A stretch of DNA of 34,586 bases from contig JALOTY010000039.1 of assembly GCA_025457665.1 (NCBI GenBank), forward strand, positions 1 through 34,586, given 5' to 3'. The position numbers and the translations under genes are program-made. Of the stretch, positions 8,101-14,539 are shown piece by piece (position 1 is the stretch's first letter; each line of letters begins with the position of its first letter). This DNA comes from Akkermansiaceae bacterium. Lineage in GTDB: Bacteria; Verrucomicrobiota; Verrucomicrobiia; Verrucomicrobiales; Akkermansiaceae. A model generated the notes under the pieces. It searched no databases, had not been told where the DNA came from, and saw only the letters and a program-made list of their open reading frames with translations.

Positions 8101-8543
8101 CCCACCGCCGTTGTGGTGTTGTTGCCGATCGTCGCACTCTGCGAACCGGCCACCACGATCTTTCCTCCCGTACCGCCGAGGGCAAGGACTCCGCCTGCAC
8201 CTTCGAAAGTGATGGCACCTTCCTCGATCGTCAGGCTGGCTGCCGCCTGACTGTCGGTGAGCGAAACCGTGTAAGCACCCACCGCATCCGCTGCTGCGGA
8301 GAAAACAAGATCATCGGCATCAAGCGTGGTGTAGGCCGAAGTGGCGGAAGATCCGGTGGCATCCGTGCTCCATGTCGTCCCTCCCGAAGTCCACGAACCC
8401 GATGGCGAGGCCCCTCCGGATCCGGGTGTGGCACCATCGATGTCCCAGTAAAGCGGTGCTGCCATCGCGGTGGGAAGGGCGAGGGTGATACCATTGAGGG
8501 TGATGACGGCGAAGAAGAGCCGGTTTGCGGATTTGGATTTCAT
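4767..8543 (-). CDS. Secreted autotransporter-type beta-strand repeat protein
   Basis: A 1,258-residue Gly/Ser/Thr/Ala-rich surface protein. I place the start at MKSKSANRLFFAVITL because a clear signal peptide follows (cleavage near TAMAA-PLYWD); 15 further in-frame residues upstream look non-coding. The body contains at least five autotransporter-associated beta-strand repeats of the type KTG-GTLTLSG-NTYTG-TTI-GTL, for example SGANTYTGTTHITRGALEI, SNSYTGPTTINGGVLSYNN and SFTGTTTINNGTLRI, predicting a long parallel beta-helix. The last ~118 residues are a separate module: DDDHDGDGVANGIEYFLGG (a TSP3-like calcium loop), then a beta-rich domain ending FARLRVTGP. No outer-membrane beta-barrel and no PEP-CTERM tail is visible, so 'autotransporter' describes the repeat only. 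It is divergent from the GntR/LacI regulator gene. Confidence 0.85.
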   Translation of the reverse strand: MKSKSANRLFFAVITLNGITLALPTAMAAPLYWDIDGATPGSGGASPSGSWTSGGTTWSTDATGSSATSAYTTLDADDLVFSAAADAVGAYTVSLTDSQAAASLTIEEGAITFEGAGGVLALGGTGGKIVVAGSQSATIGNNTTTAVGGSVGLTKLGSGSLTLNGSAAHPFSGGLRIEGGTLVLDFNHLATPTNLIGPANTLALSKGSVLTLTGQDLAAATTLQSFAATTIGAGTNQVSLSKGASATSATLHLGDLTVNPGATTLFTPNTIWATGVPSTTEIVTVTSINGVAPPASGKRNPSAGLFYRQSASAGSARWVSIDSAGQLQALAATIPVLTATTADPLAAYQISSANLVLTSTTAASHGLVLNPNSNGRTLTLAADGTYTINGILGVQSSNTTSILPGAGTSSIVIGPERNLVINLDNGGGTNGGHLVVSAPITDNGAGASSVTIASTAPIGTTPATTIFSGANTYTGTTHITRGALEIRNASALGTSAAGTTVAAGGRLFAGASFASSTTNEPLTLAGNGTANNGAIHVGGSATGIVFAGPVTLADSTLVRGDGNTGATYSGGIDLGASTLTISADGGASVTINSSGISGSGSVVKSSAGTLNFNTSNSYTGPTTINGGVLSYNNSAAFQGTSGVILNSGTLSTQTHDLTLSTPITLGTAGTTAIAFGRNTSAAGTLNLNSAIGGSGNLTFSSPGSANSGGNLQAINLGTPATYSGNTTITTGNTGVTLTVRAGVADALPTTTVLNLTGGNGSGSGRAVTYDLFGNPQTLAGLTNSIATLTARNQRVTNSGALATLTLNNSADFTFGGLGVSSSFNGNPVNPSAQITGNLALTKEGIGKFTLAAGASNTFNGATTILEGILCAGHPTSLQNSPLDTLASVTGDEFHGLQTTVTTLTLGGLTGDKNLAAIFTTTAGGYDAVTTLTLNPVSGADLSYSGIIADGASGMNLVKSGAGIQTLTAAQSFTGTTTINNGTLRIQGSLPATSEVTINGGQLGGTGTVGGNVIVAAAGGIAPGASAGQLSIGGDLDLVAMAGGTGKLSFELDSLAGSSDRIAVTGTLGLGIEVLGFDDFNFTNLGGLEVGTYTLITSNGIFPGDSLDPANLSGAIGAFNGTLALSGSNLVLNVSPGGYSSWQATNSTAGGIDDDHDGDGVANGIEYFLGGNSVTTGFTALPGVVTDLGGTSITWTKAADYSGVYSTDFIVESSTSLTGTWTAATLGTGAGNVEITGNAVKFTFPTGTRQFARLRVTGP

Positions 8544-8638
8544 GGGGTTTCGATGGGTTTCCCGATTCGGAAAGTCATCTCCGTTCATGGGTCGGAACGG
8601 GAGATTCCTTTCACCGTATCGGGCATTGATCAGAATGT

Positions 8639-8660
8639 TTCGACGGTCGGGGGTGTCGAA
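8639..8660. promoter_or_regulatory. Candidate operator: TTCGAC-N10-GTCGAA inverted repeat
   Basis: A perfect 6-bp inverted repeat (8639-8644 and 8655-8660) with a 10-bp spacer lies in the 163-bp space between the divergent surface-protein gene and the GntR/LacI-type regulator gene, 46 bp before the latter's start. Winged-helix GntR dimers bind such dyads and often control their own divergent intergenic region. A second, weaker symmetry (TGATCA, 8627-8632) is adjacent. Binding is inferred from position only. Confidence 0.3.
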
Positions 8661-8695
8661 GATTTCCTGACTGGCAAACTATCCGTTTTCAGGGT

Positions 8696-8701
8696 AGGTG
8701 G
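8696..8701 (+). promoter_or_regulatory. Shine-Dalgarno site AGGTGG
   Basis: AGGTGG followed by a 5-nt spacer (CCGTC) and the ATG at 8707. It decides the start of the regulator gene: a GTG at 8698-8700 is in frame but lies inside the ribosome-binding site. This is one of the few good Shine-Dalgarno matches in the window. Confidence 0.6.
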
Positions 8702-8706
8702 CCGTC

Positions 8707-9768
8707 ATGGAACCGCTGCGTCTGCGCTCTTCGGTGGAACAGGTGGCTGACCGCTTGCGAGACGATCTGTCTCTGGGTCGGCTGCGCGGAGATATGCCCG
8801 GGGTGCTCAAGCTGGAAGAGCAACTCGGCGTGAACCGGAACACCATCGAGTCTGCGTTGAGGATCCTCGAAAGCGAAGGCTGGCTGCGTGCGGAAGGGAA
8901 GGGGAGGAAAAGGCATATCCTGGGTCGGCCCCCATCCGAGGCGACGAAGCGGAGGATCGCGATACTCGATTACGACCCACCGGAGCTGACCCAGGGTTAT
9001 ATTTCCCAGTTGCCGTATCTACTGGGGCAGGCGGGGCACGATGCCTTTTTCGCGGCACGATCTCTCACGGAGCTGAAGATGGATCTTCGCAGGGTGAAGC
9101 GCCTGGTGGAGATGACCCCGGCTGATGCATGGGTCGTAACCGCCGGATCGAGAGAAATTCTCGAGTGGTTTGCTGCGAGAGGCGAGCCCGTTCTCGCTCT
9201 CTTCGGCAGACGTCGCGGTCTGCGGATCGCCGGGGTGGGTCCGGACAAACCCCCGGCGGTGGCTGCCGCCACGCGACGATTGCTGGAGCTGGGCCACCGC
9301 CGGATCGTCCTGATGGCCCGGACGGCAAGACGCAAGCCCGAGCCCGGTGCTACGGAGCGGAGTTTTCTCCGGGAAATTGCGGCTGCGGGAATCCAAGCGG
9401 GTTCCTATCACTTGCCGGATTGGGGAGCGGATCAAGGTGGGTTTTGTGGTTGTCTTGATGCCTTGTTCCAACTGACACCACCCACGGCCCTGATCATTGA
9501 GGAGGCCGTCTTCTACATCACCGCTCTCCAATACTGTGCCCACCGCGGACTGCGGGTGCCTGCGGATGTCTCCCTTGTCTGCACGGATGCGGACCCGGGA
9601 TTCGTCTGGAGCCAACCCAGTGTCGCTCACATCCGCTGGGACCACCGACCGGTTGTGCGCCGCATCCTGCGTTGGGCGGCGAATGTCGGACTGGGGGTGG
9701 AAGATGTGCGGCAGACCCTTACAACCGCCACCTTTGTGGATGGCGGAACGATGGGGCCTGCCTCATGA
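8707..9768 (+). CDS. GntR-type DNA-binding / LacI-type sensor transcriptional regulator
   Basis: About 353 residues. Residues ~1-70 form a GntR winged helix (VEQVADRLRDDLSLGRLRGD, then LEEQLGVNRNTIESALRILE with EGWLRAEGKGRKR as the wing). The remainder resembles the periplasmic-binding-protein-like sensor of LacI regulators: KRRIAILDYD, AVAAATRRLLELGHRRIVLM, PTALIIEEAVFYITALQYCA and RVPADVSLVCTDADPGFVW, ending with the usual PSVAHIRWD segment. This hybrid is common in Verrucomicrobiota and Planctomycetota next to secreted or glycan-related genes. The ligand is probably a small sugar-like molecule, but this is family inference. It is divergent from the beta-strand repeat protein and convergent with the TSP3 protein, both of which it may control together with itself. 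Start chosen by the AGGTGG site. Confidence 0.85.
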   Translation: MEPLRLRSSVEQVADRLRDDLSLGRLRGDMPGVLKLEEQLGVNRNTIESALRILESEGWLRAEGKGRKRHILGRPPSEATKRRIAILDYDPPELTQGYISQLPYLLGQAGHDAFFAARSLTELKMDLRRVKRLVEMTPADAWVVTAGSREILEWFAARGEPVLALFGRRRGLRIAGVGPDKPPAVAAATRRLLELGHRRIVLMARTARRKPEPGATERSFLREIAAAGIQAGSYHLPDWGADQGGFCGCLDALFQLTPPTALIIEEAVFYITALQYCAHRGLRVPADVSLVCTDADPGFVWSQPSVAHIRWDHRPVVRRILRWAANVGLGVEDVRQTLTTATFVDGGTMGPAS

Positions 9769-9796
9769 AGGCATAGCGCTTACTGCACTCGGGATA

Positions 9797-10142
9797 TCAG
9801 GGTCCGGTGACCCGCAGTCGGGCGAACTGGCGGGTGCCGGCGGGGAAGGTGAACTTCACCGCATTGCCGGTGATTTCCACATTGCCTGCTCCGGTGCCCA
9901 AGGTGGCCGCCGTCCAGGTGCCGGTGAGCGAAGTGGAGGTTTCTACGATAAAGTCAGTACTATAAACCCCGGAGTAATCCGCCGCCTTCGTCCAGGTGAT
10001 GCTTGTGCCGCCGATGTCGGTCACGACACCCGGCAGCGAGGTGAAGCCGGTGGTGACCGAGTTTCCGCCGAGGAAGTATTCGATGCCATTGGCCACGCCA
10101 TCGCCGTCATGATCGTCATCGATCCCTCCTGCGGTGCTGTTG
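9797..10142 (-). repeat. C-terminal module repeat, copy 2 (~345 bp)
   Basis: Counterpart of 4767-5112. Differences are mostly silent or conservative (for example TALPGVVTDLGG versus TSLPGVVTDIGG, and ESST versus ETST). The identity stops abruptly at the SSWQA / ASWAS junction, as expected for module shuffling or gene conversion. Confidence 0.85.
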
Positions 10143-11776
10143 GCGGATGCCCAACTGGCGAAGCCCCCGATCGGTGGGGTGACGGTGCCCCCGATGGATA
10201 CCCTGGAACTGCGGGCACCGAAGCTGGCGAGACCGGCATTCGACAACCAGCGTCCGCTGCCGAGATTGTCCTGCGCCTTGATCCGCAAGGCTGCGGACGA
10301 CTGGATTTTCACCACGAGTCCGGTGCCACTGCTGGTGAAAGCGATGGGGGTGAAGTTCCAATACATGATCGTCGTGACCCCGGTGACCGTCAGGGTCCCG
10401 CGTGCGGTGCCGACGAGGGTATCGGTATCGACACCATCCACCACGCCATCCGCACCGGGATCATAGAACTGGAGGAGGATGTCACCGCTCGCATTGATCG
10501 CCGAGATCACCGGCCAGGCGAAGCCCGTGATGCTCACAGCGCTCCCGGCAGCCGGGAAAGCATTCGGGAAATGCATGATGAAGCTCGTGACTCCGGAAGC
10601 GAAGTCCGCATCCACACTTCCTCCGGTCCCCGCCTCATTGATGATAGTGGAGCCGAGTGTCGAGGGGATATCGAGGTCGATGTTGTTGACGACGCCCGCG
10701 TCTTCAATCGGTGTGAAACTCAGTGGAGCCGGGTGGGTGCCATCGCCCGGGAAGCTGGTGTTCAGCTTGGGGTTGGTGCCATAGATGACTAGCTCCAATC
10801 CGTCATTGAAACCATCGCCGTCGAAATCCTCGCTCAAGATGGGATTCAGCCCGAGGCTGATTTCCTGACCATCGCTGATGCGGTCGTTGTCACGGTCACG
10901 GTTGTTCGGATTGGTGCCGGTGTTGGCGCTGCTCACGAAGACGCCCGTGTTCGTTTCGACGTTGTCAGTCAGGCCATCGTTGTCTGTATCGGTATCAAAG
11001 GGGCTGGTGCCGGTCTTGCTGGCGGAGAGCCAGACCCGCGAGTTGTTTTCCACACCATCCAGCAGGCCATCGCCATCGGTATCGGCCACGGCGGGGTTCG
11101 TGCCCGTGTTCGTAGGTCCGGCATAAATGCCGGTGTTGGTTTCGAAGGCATCGTGCAGACCATCGTTGTCGGCATCGCTGAGGCCATTGGAGGTCGAGGT
11201 TCCAGCGACATCCACTTTCACTGCGGTGACGACGGCGCCACTGCTTGTCTTGAAGCGCATGTTGCGGGTGACGCCGCCGTTGTCGGCTTCCAGGGATTCA
11301 AGGCGCACACGGAAGTTCGAGCCGATTCCATCGATGTTTCCGGTGATGGGGGAATCGAAGAGCCATTCATAGCGACTCGCCGCCGTGCCCAGCACGAGGG
11401 TTGCCTTGCTGTTGCCCAGCACGACATCGTCGGTTCCGCCCGACACGCCATCGGCCCCGAGGTAAATCACGGTGGCGGTGATGACATTGCCATTCGTATT
11501 GCCCGCCGGCGGAATGCCAAAGGCGAGACCGCTGACGCTCACATCCACTCCGCCGGCACCCGGCAACGCCAGGGCCCAGGTGCGATCCAGCGCGGCGGAT
11601 TCCGGGGGACCATTGAAGCTGTCGTAGTCACCGCCGCCGATGGAGGCGTTGCCATCAAAGAGATAGCCGGTGCCGATGCGTTCGCCTTCGGTGGCAACCA
11701 CCGCCAGATCCGCCGCCTTCGCGGCTGTGGAGACGGCCAAGGCCATCCCTATCAGGGTCTTCGATTTGAGGAGCAT
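9797..11776 (-). CDS. Secreted TSP3-repeat calcium-binding protein
   Basis: A 659-residue protein with signal peptide MLLKSKTLIGMALAVSTAAKA. Residues ~20-190 form an uncharacterised beta-rich domain. There follow five thrombospondin type-3-like Asp-rich repeats: DADNDGLHDAFETNTG, ADTDGDGLLDGVENN, DTDNDGLTDNVETNTG, DRDNDRISDGQEISLG and DFDGDGFNDGLELVIYG. These bind calcium in known relatives. A second beta-rich region comes next, and then the DDDHDGDGVANGIEYFLGG module shared almost exactly with the protein encoded at 4767-8543. The protein is extracellular or envelope-located; role unknown, probably structural or adhesive. A CATAAT hexamer lies 8 nt before the start on the minus strand but has no convincing -35 partner. 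Confidence 0.85.
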   Translation of the reverse strand: MLLKSKTLIGMALAVSTAAKAADLAVVATEGERIGTGYLFDGNASIGGGDYDSFNGPPESAALDRTWALALPGAGGVDVSVSGLAFGIPPAGNTNGNVITATVIYLGADGVSGGTDDVVLGNSKATLVLGTAASRYEWLFDSPITGNIDGIGSNFRVRLESLEADNGGVTRNMRFKTSSGAVVTAVKVDVAGTSTSNGLSDADNDGLHDAFETNTGIYAGPTNTGTNPAVADTDGDGLLDGVENNSRVWLSASKTGTSPFDTDTDNDGLTDNVETNTGVFVSSANTGTNPNNRDRDNDRISDGQEISLGLNPILSEDFDGDGFNDGLELVIYGTNPKLNTSFPGDGTHPAPLSFTPIEDAGVVNNIDLDIPSTLGSTIINEAGTGGSVDADFASGVTSFIMHFPNAFPAAGSAVSITGFAWPVISAINASGDILLQFYDPGADGVVDGVDTDTLVGTARGTLTVTGVTTIMYWNFTPIAFTSSGTGLVVKIQSSAALRIKAQDNLGSGRWLSNAGLASFGARSSRVSIGGTVTPPIGGFASWASANSTAGGIDDDHDGDGVANGIEYFLGGNSVTTGFTSLPGVVTDIGGTSITWTKAADYSGVYSTDFIVETSTSLTGTWTAATLGTGAGNVEITGNAVKFTFPAGTRQFARLRVTGP

Positions 11777-11956
11777 TTCGGAATTATGGGTTTGCTGGGA
11801 ATCGAAACCCTCTTCCGATTTTCCACATGCCGCTCTTGGCAGAATGTCGGGGGTTCACCGGACGTGGGTTTCGTGAGGACATACAGGGATTTCCCGGAAT
11901 GTGTTAACACGGCCCGGCGAAAAAACCTTTTTCCCACGCTTTTCCCTTCCTCCGAT

Positions 11957-13519
11957 TTACCCGCACCCGCAGCCTGAGCCGCAGGATTTCAAGCCTGCCA
12001 GACGCCGCTCAATCGCCAGCGAGGTGGGAGTCACGGCCAATCCGCCCAAGGAGGTGCAGCGGTGTTCGCGGGGCATTTTTTCGGCGACCGCTTTGGCGGC
12101 ATCGATGACCTCATCGAGCGGAATCAGCGGGTCGAACCCCGCCAAGGCCATGTTGGCGCAGCTCAGGGCATTGGCAGCAGCGATGACGTTTTTCCCCAGG
12201 CAGGGAGCTTCCACCCGGTTGGCGATGGGGTCGCAGATGAGGCCGAGCATCGATTGAAATGCCATCGATGCCGCCGCCACCGCATGATCGCGCGAGCCAC
12301 CGGCCAATTCCACCAAGGCAGCCGCTGCCATGCAGGCGGCGGATCCGCCTTCGGCCTGACAACCGCCGACTTCCGCCGCAAAGGTCCATCGGGTGGCGAT
12401 GAAAACCCCGATCAAACCGGCTGCGAGCATGGCCTTGGCCATTTCCTCTTCCCCGAGATCCATGGATTCCGCCATCGCGATCACTGCCCCTGGCAGAGCC
12501 GCGCAGGCCCCGGCTGTGGGGGCGGCGACGATCACGCCCATCGAACTCTTCATTTCCATGAGCGCGGTGACATGCAGGATGATGCGATTGAGCGCCCCGC
12601 CATCCAGCAGACTTCCGGCCGCCATCATTTCCTGAAATCGTCCGCTTTGGTGGTGCAGCACACGATCTTCATAGGAGGTCCCGGCGATCCCGGCGGCGAT
12701 GCTCCGGCGCAGGATGCGGACGATGGCGAGCATTTTCTCCAGCACCTGTTCTTCGGAAAATCCGCCACGCGCGCCTTCATACGCCACCGCCAGACGCCAC
12801 AGCGGAGTTTGGGCGGCTCCATCCCTTTCGAGCATTTCCGAACAGGAGCTGAAAGGAACCCGCCGGTCCTTGCCTGATGGCACCGGCAATACCGGGGCCA
12901 GGCGTTTCACGCGATGGGGACGGCAGGCCCGCAAGATTTCATCGCTCACAAAGGCCTGACCCTGCACCTGCACGAGGCAGAGATCCCCGGCTCGGTGGCA
13001 ATGGACCTCGTCGGCATCGATCCCCGCAAGACCATCGGCCCCAGCAGCATCCATCCACAGAAGTGTCTCATGGTAACCCCCATCCATGCTCAGCGGGATG
13101 TCATCCAGCCGGATCACCTCCATCATGCCTCCGCCGGTGGAAATCGCCACGATCGAATGCTCCTCCCTGTCATTCCGCAGCGTGAGTCGATAGGTGTTGG
13201 GATGCGGGTCGCCCACATCGACGGTCACGATGCGCAGATCGATCCCCGCCTCCCGAAGCGCGCGGGGGGATTCGGGCAGTCTCTCATCATCCGCATCCCA
13301 ACCTAACAGACCTCCGAAAAGCCCCATGTCACTGCCCTGGCTTTCATGGGTGGTCGGCAGGGAACCCGCGCGATCGAACTCCACCAGGACACTGCGGATG
13401 TCGCCCTCCATGAGGTCGCGCGCCAGGCGGCCGATGCGGAGTGCGGCGGCACAGTGGGAGGAGGATGGCCCGCGCATCACGGGGCCGATGACATCGTTGA
13501 AGATCGAGACGTGGGACAT
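11957..13519 (-). CDS. sdaA: L-serine ammonia-lyase (L-serine dehydratase), iron-sulfur type
   Basis: A 520-residue single-chain enzyme that converts L-serine to pyruvate and ammonia using a [4Fe-4S] cluster. The N-terminal (beta/regulatory) domain is recognised by SIFNDVIGPVMRGPSSSHCA and STGGGMMEV; the C-terminal (alpha/catalytic) domain by LHHQSGRFQEMM, APTAGACAALPG, AAEVGGCQAEGGSAACMAAA and CDPIANRVEAPCLGKN, which carry the cluster cysteines. It is somewhat longer than the ~455-residue E. coli SdaA. I start it at MSHVSIFNDV; the upstream open frame is read-through into the preceding gene. It starts 7 nt after the upstream metallopeptidase stop, so the two are probably one transcript. The tail KSCGSGCGCG carries three cysteines, notable because a C-terminal Cys enters the active site in the Legionella enzyme. 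Confidence 0.93.
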   Translation of the reverse strand: MSHVSIFNDVIGPVMRGPSSSHCAAALRIGRLARDLMEGDIRSVLVEFDRAGSLPTTHESQGSDMGLFGGLLGWDADDERLPESPRALREAGIDLRIVTVDVGDPHPNTYRLTLRNDREEHSIVAISTGGGMMEVIRLDDIPLSMDGGYHETLLWMDAAGADGLAGIDADEVHCHRAGDLCLVQVQGQAFVSDEILRACRPHRVKRLAPVLPVPSGKDRRVPFSSCSEMLERDGAAQTPLWRLAVAYEGARGGFSEEQVLEKMLAIVRILRRSIAAGIAGTSYEDRVLHHQSGRFQEMMAAGSLLDGGALNRIILHVTALMEMKSSMGVIVAAPTAGACAALPGAVIAMAESMDLGEEEMAKAMLAAGLIGVFIATRWTFAAEVGGCQAEGGSAACMAAAALVELAGGSRDHAVAAASMAFQSMLGLICDPIANRVEAPCLGKNVIAAANALSCANMALAGFDPLIPLDEVIDAAKAVAEKMPREHRCTSLGGLAVTPTSLAIERRLAGLKSCGSGCGCG

Positions 13520-13526
13520 GATGAAA

Positions 13527-14303
13527 TCATTCTTCCGCCCGCACTCCCCAAAGCTGCTCGATGAGGGTGAGCATTTCGGGATCGTGGGAGGCGAGTTGTG
13601 GTCGGGTGAAGGGGAAAAAATCGTTGCGGCTGAAATAGGCCTCGGTGGATTCGGCGAAATACTCCATCGCATTCGTCATGGCGTAGGCGCGGACGATGCG
13701 GTTGGGCCGTCCGTCGCCGGAACTTTGTTCGACCTTGTCGTATTTCCCGGAAGCCTTCGCCTTCTCGTAGGCCGCCAGCAGTCCGGCGTGGGCATAGCCA
13801 TCGGGAAGGAAACGGTCGTGATAGGCGTGGGCCAGCTCATGCAGGGCGAAATTCGGCATCCTGCGCATTTCCGCTTCGAAGTCCGCGACCCCGGAAAACT
13901 CCACACATCGGGCCATGGCCGGATCGCGGCCATTGTCGATCAGCCATTGCTCGCCGGGATGATATTCGGCATGGCTGCCATCTCCCCCGTAGGAAGGCGA
14001 AAGATAGAGCGCCACCTTCTTCAGCTTCGCCACGGCCGGGGCCGGCACATCCCGGACGATTTCCCCGAGCATGGATTCGAGTCCCGCAAGCGCGCGTGCC
14101 GTCGCGTCCGCCTCTTTTTCTAACAGATCCCTGTGGACATGCACACGCCAGCCGAGAATTTCGCGTTGCTCCCGGGGCGGCGGGTTCTGTCTAACAGGTT
14201 TTTCCGCGGCCTTTTCCGGCACGGCATGCCTCCCGCTCTCCTCCGCTTCACCCGGAGGGCCAAAGGCCAAAAGGAGCACTGGCAAAAGGAGGATTGTTCT
14301 CAT
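13527..14303 (-). CDS. Secreted HExxH zinc metallopeptidase (ATLF/M34-like)
   Basis: A 258-residue protein with signal peptide MRTILLLPVLLLAFGPPGEA. The zinc motif is H155-E-L-A-H159 in NFALHELAHAYHDR, followed by NAMEYFAESTEAYF (E214/E218), the spacing of a gluzincin third ligand. This resembles the anthrax-lethal-factor-like peptidase domains found in secreted Verrucomicrobiota and Planctomycetota proteins; the substrate is unknown. Start chosen at the signal peptide, with GGAG 5 nt upstream; the extended upstream frame has no family similarity and crosses the divergent intergenic region. The downstream gene sdaA follows after 7 nt. A secreted peptidase coupled to a serine-degrading enzyme suggests peptide or amino-acid use (inference). 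Confidence 0.8.
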   Translation of the reverse strand: MRTILLLPVLLLAFGPPGEAEESGRHAVPEKAAEKPVRQNPPPREQREILGWRVHVHRDLLEKEADATARALAGLESMLGEIVRDVPAPAVAKLKKVALYLSPSYGGDGSHAEYHPGEQWLIDNGRDPAMARCVEFSGVADFEAEMRRMPNFALHELAHAYHDRFLPDGYAHAGLLAAYEKAKASGKYDKVEQSSGDGRPNRIVRAYAMTNAMEYFAESTEAYFSRNDFFPFTRPQLASHDPEMLTLIEQLWGVRAEE

Positions 14304-14308
14304 CGGTG

Positions 14309-14312
14309 CTCC
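14309..14312 (-). promoter_or_regulatory. Shine-Dalgarno GGAG before the metallopeptidase start
   Basis: On the minus strand GGAG is followed by CACCG and then ATG at 14303-14301. The 5-nt spacing supports the signal-peptide start over the longer upstream frame. The rest of the divergent interval to 14539 (about 235 bp) shows no clear promoter; a TTGACA at 14337-14342 lacks a matching -10 box. Confidence 0.5.
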
Positions 14313-14539
14313 GCAGGATTCCGCATGCCGCCGGGTTTGACAATCCCGCAGGATCCGAGCGGATGACCCTTTTCTGGACAGGTGGATTTGAAATTTTCCC
14401 TCGCGGCGATTGAAAGTTCCGCCACGCAGCCGGGTAAGGGGTAAGGTTTCCGTCCGGTCATGACACGCGGGTTCTTCCGGCATGGGCGCTTCGGGCTCGA
14501 CCTCGTTCCTGCAAAATCGCACTGTTCCGCCATCATCGC

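Noticed and set aside
8698..8700. GTG start for the GntR/LacI regulator
   Set aside because: It lies inside AGGTGG, which is spaced correctly for the ATG at 8707; the two differ by only three residues.
7833..8750. 305-residue plus-strand frame across the beta-strand repeat gene and the regulator start
   Set aside because: Antisense to a repetitive Gly/Ser/Thr-rich gene and crossing two gene boundaries, without any domain.
13520..13672. N-terminal extension of the L-serine dehydratase frame
   Set aside because: Sequence upstream of MSHVSIFNDV overlaps the metallopeptidase coding region and has no family similarity.
14337..14342. TTGACA as a -35 element
   Set aside because: No acceptable -10 hexamer lies 16-18 bp downstream; promoter consensus for this phylum is also uncertain.
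14304..14522. N-terminal extension of the metallopeptidase
   Set aside because: A clear signal peptide and GGAG ribosome-binding site define the start at 14303.
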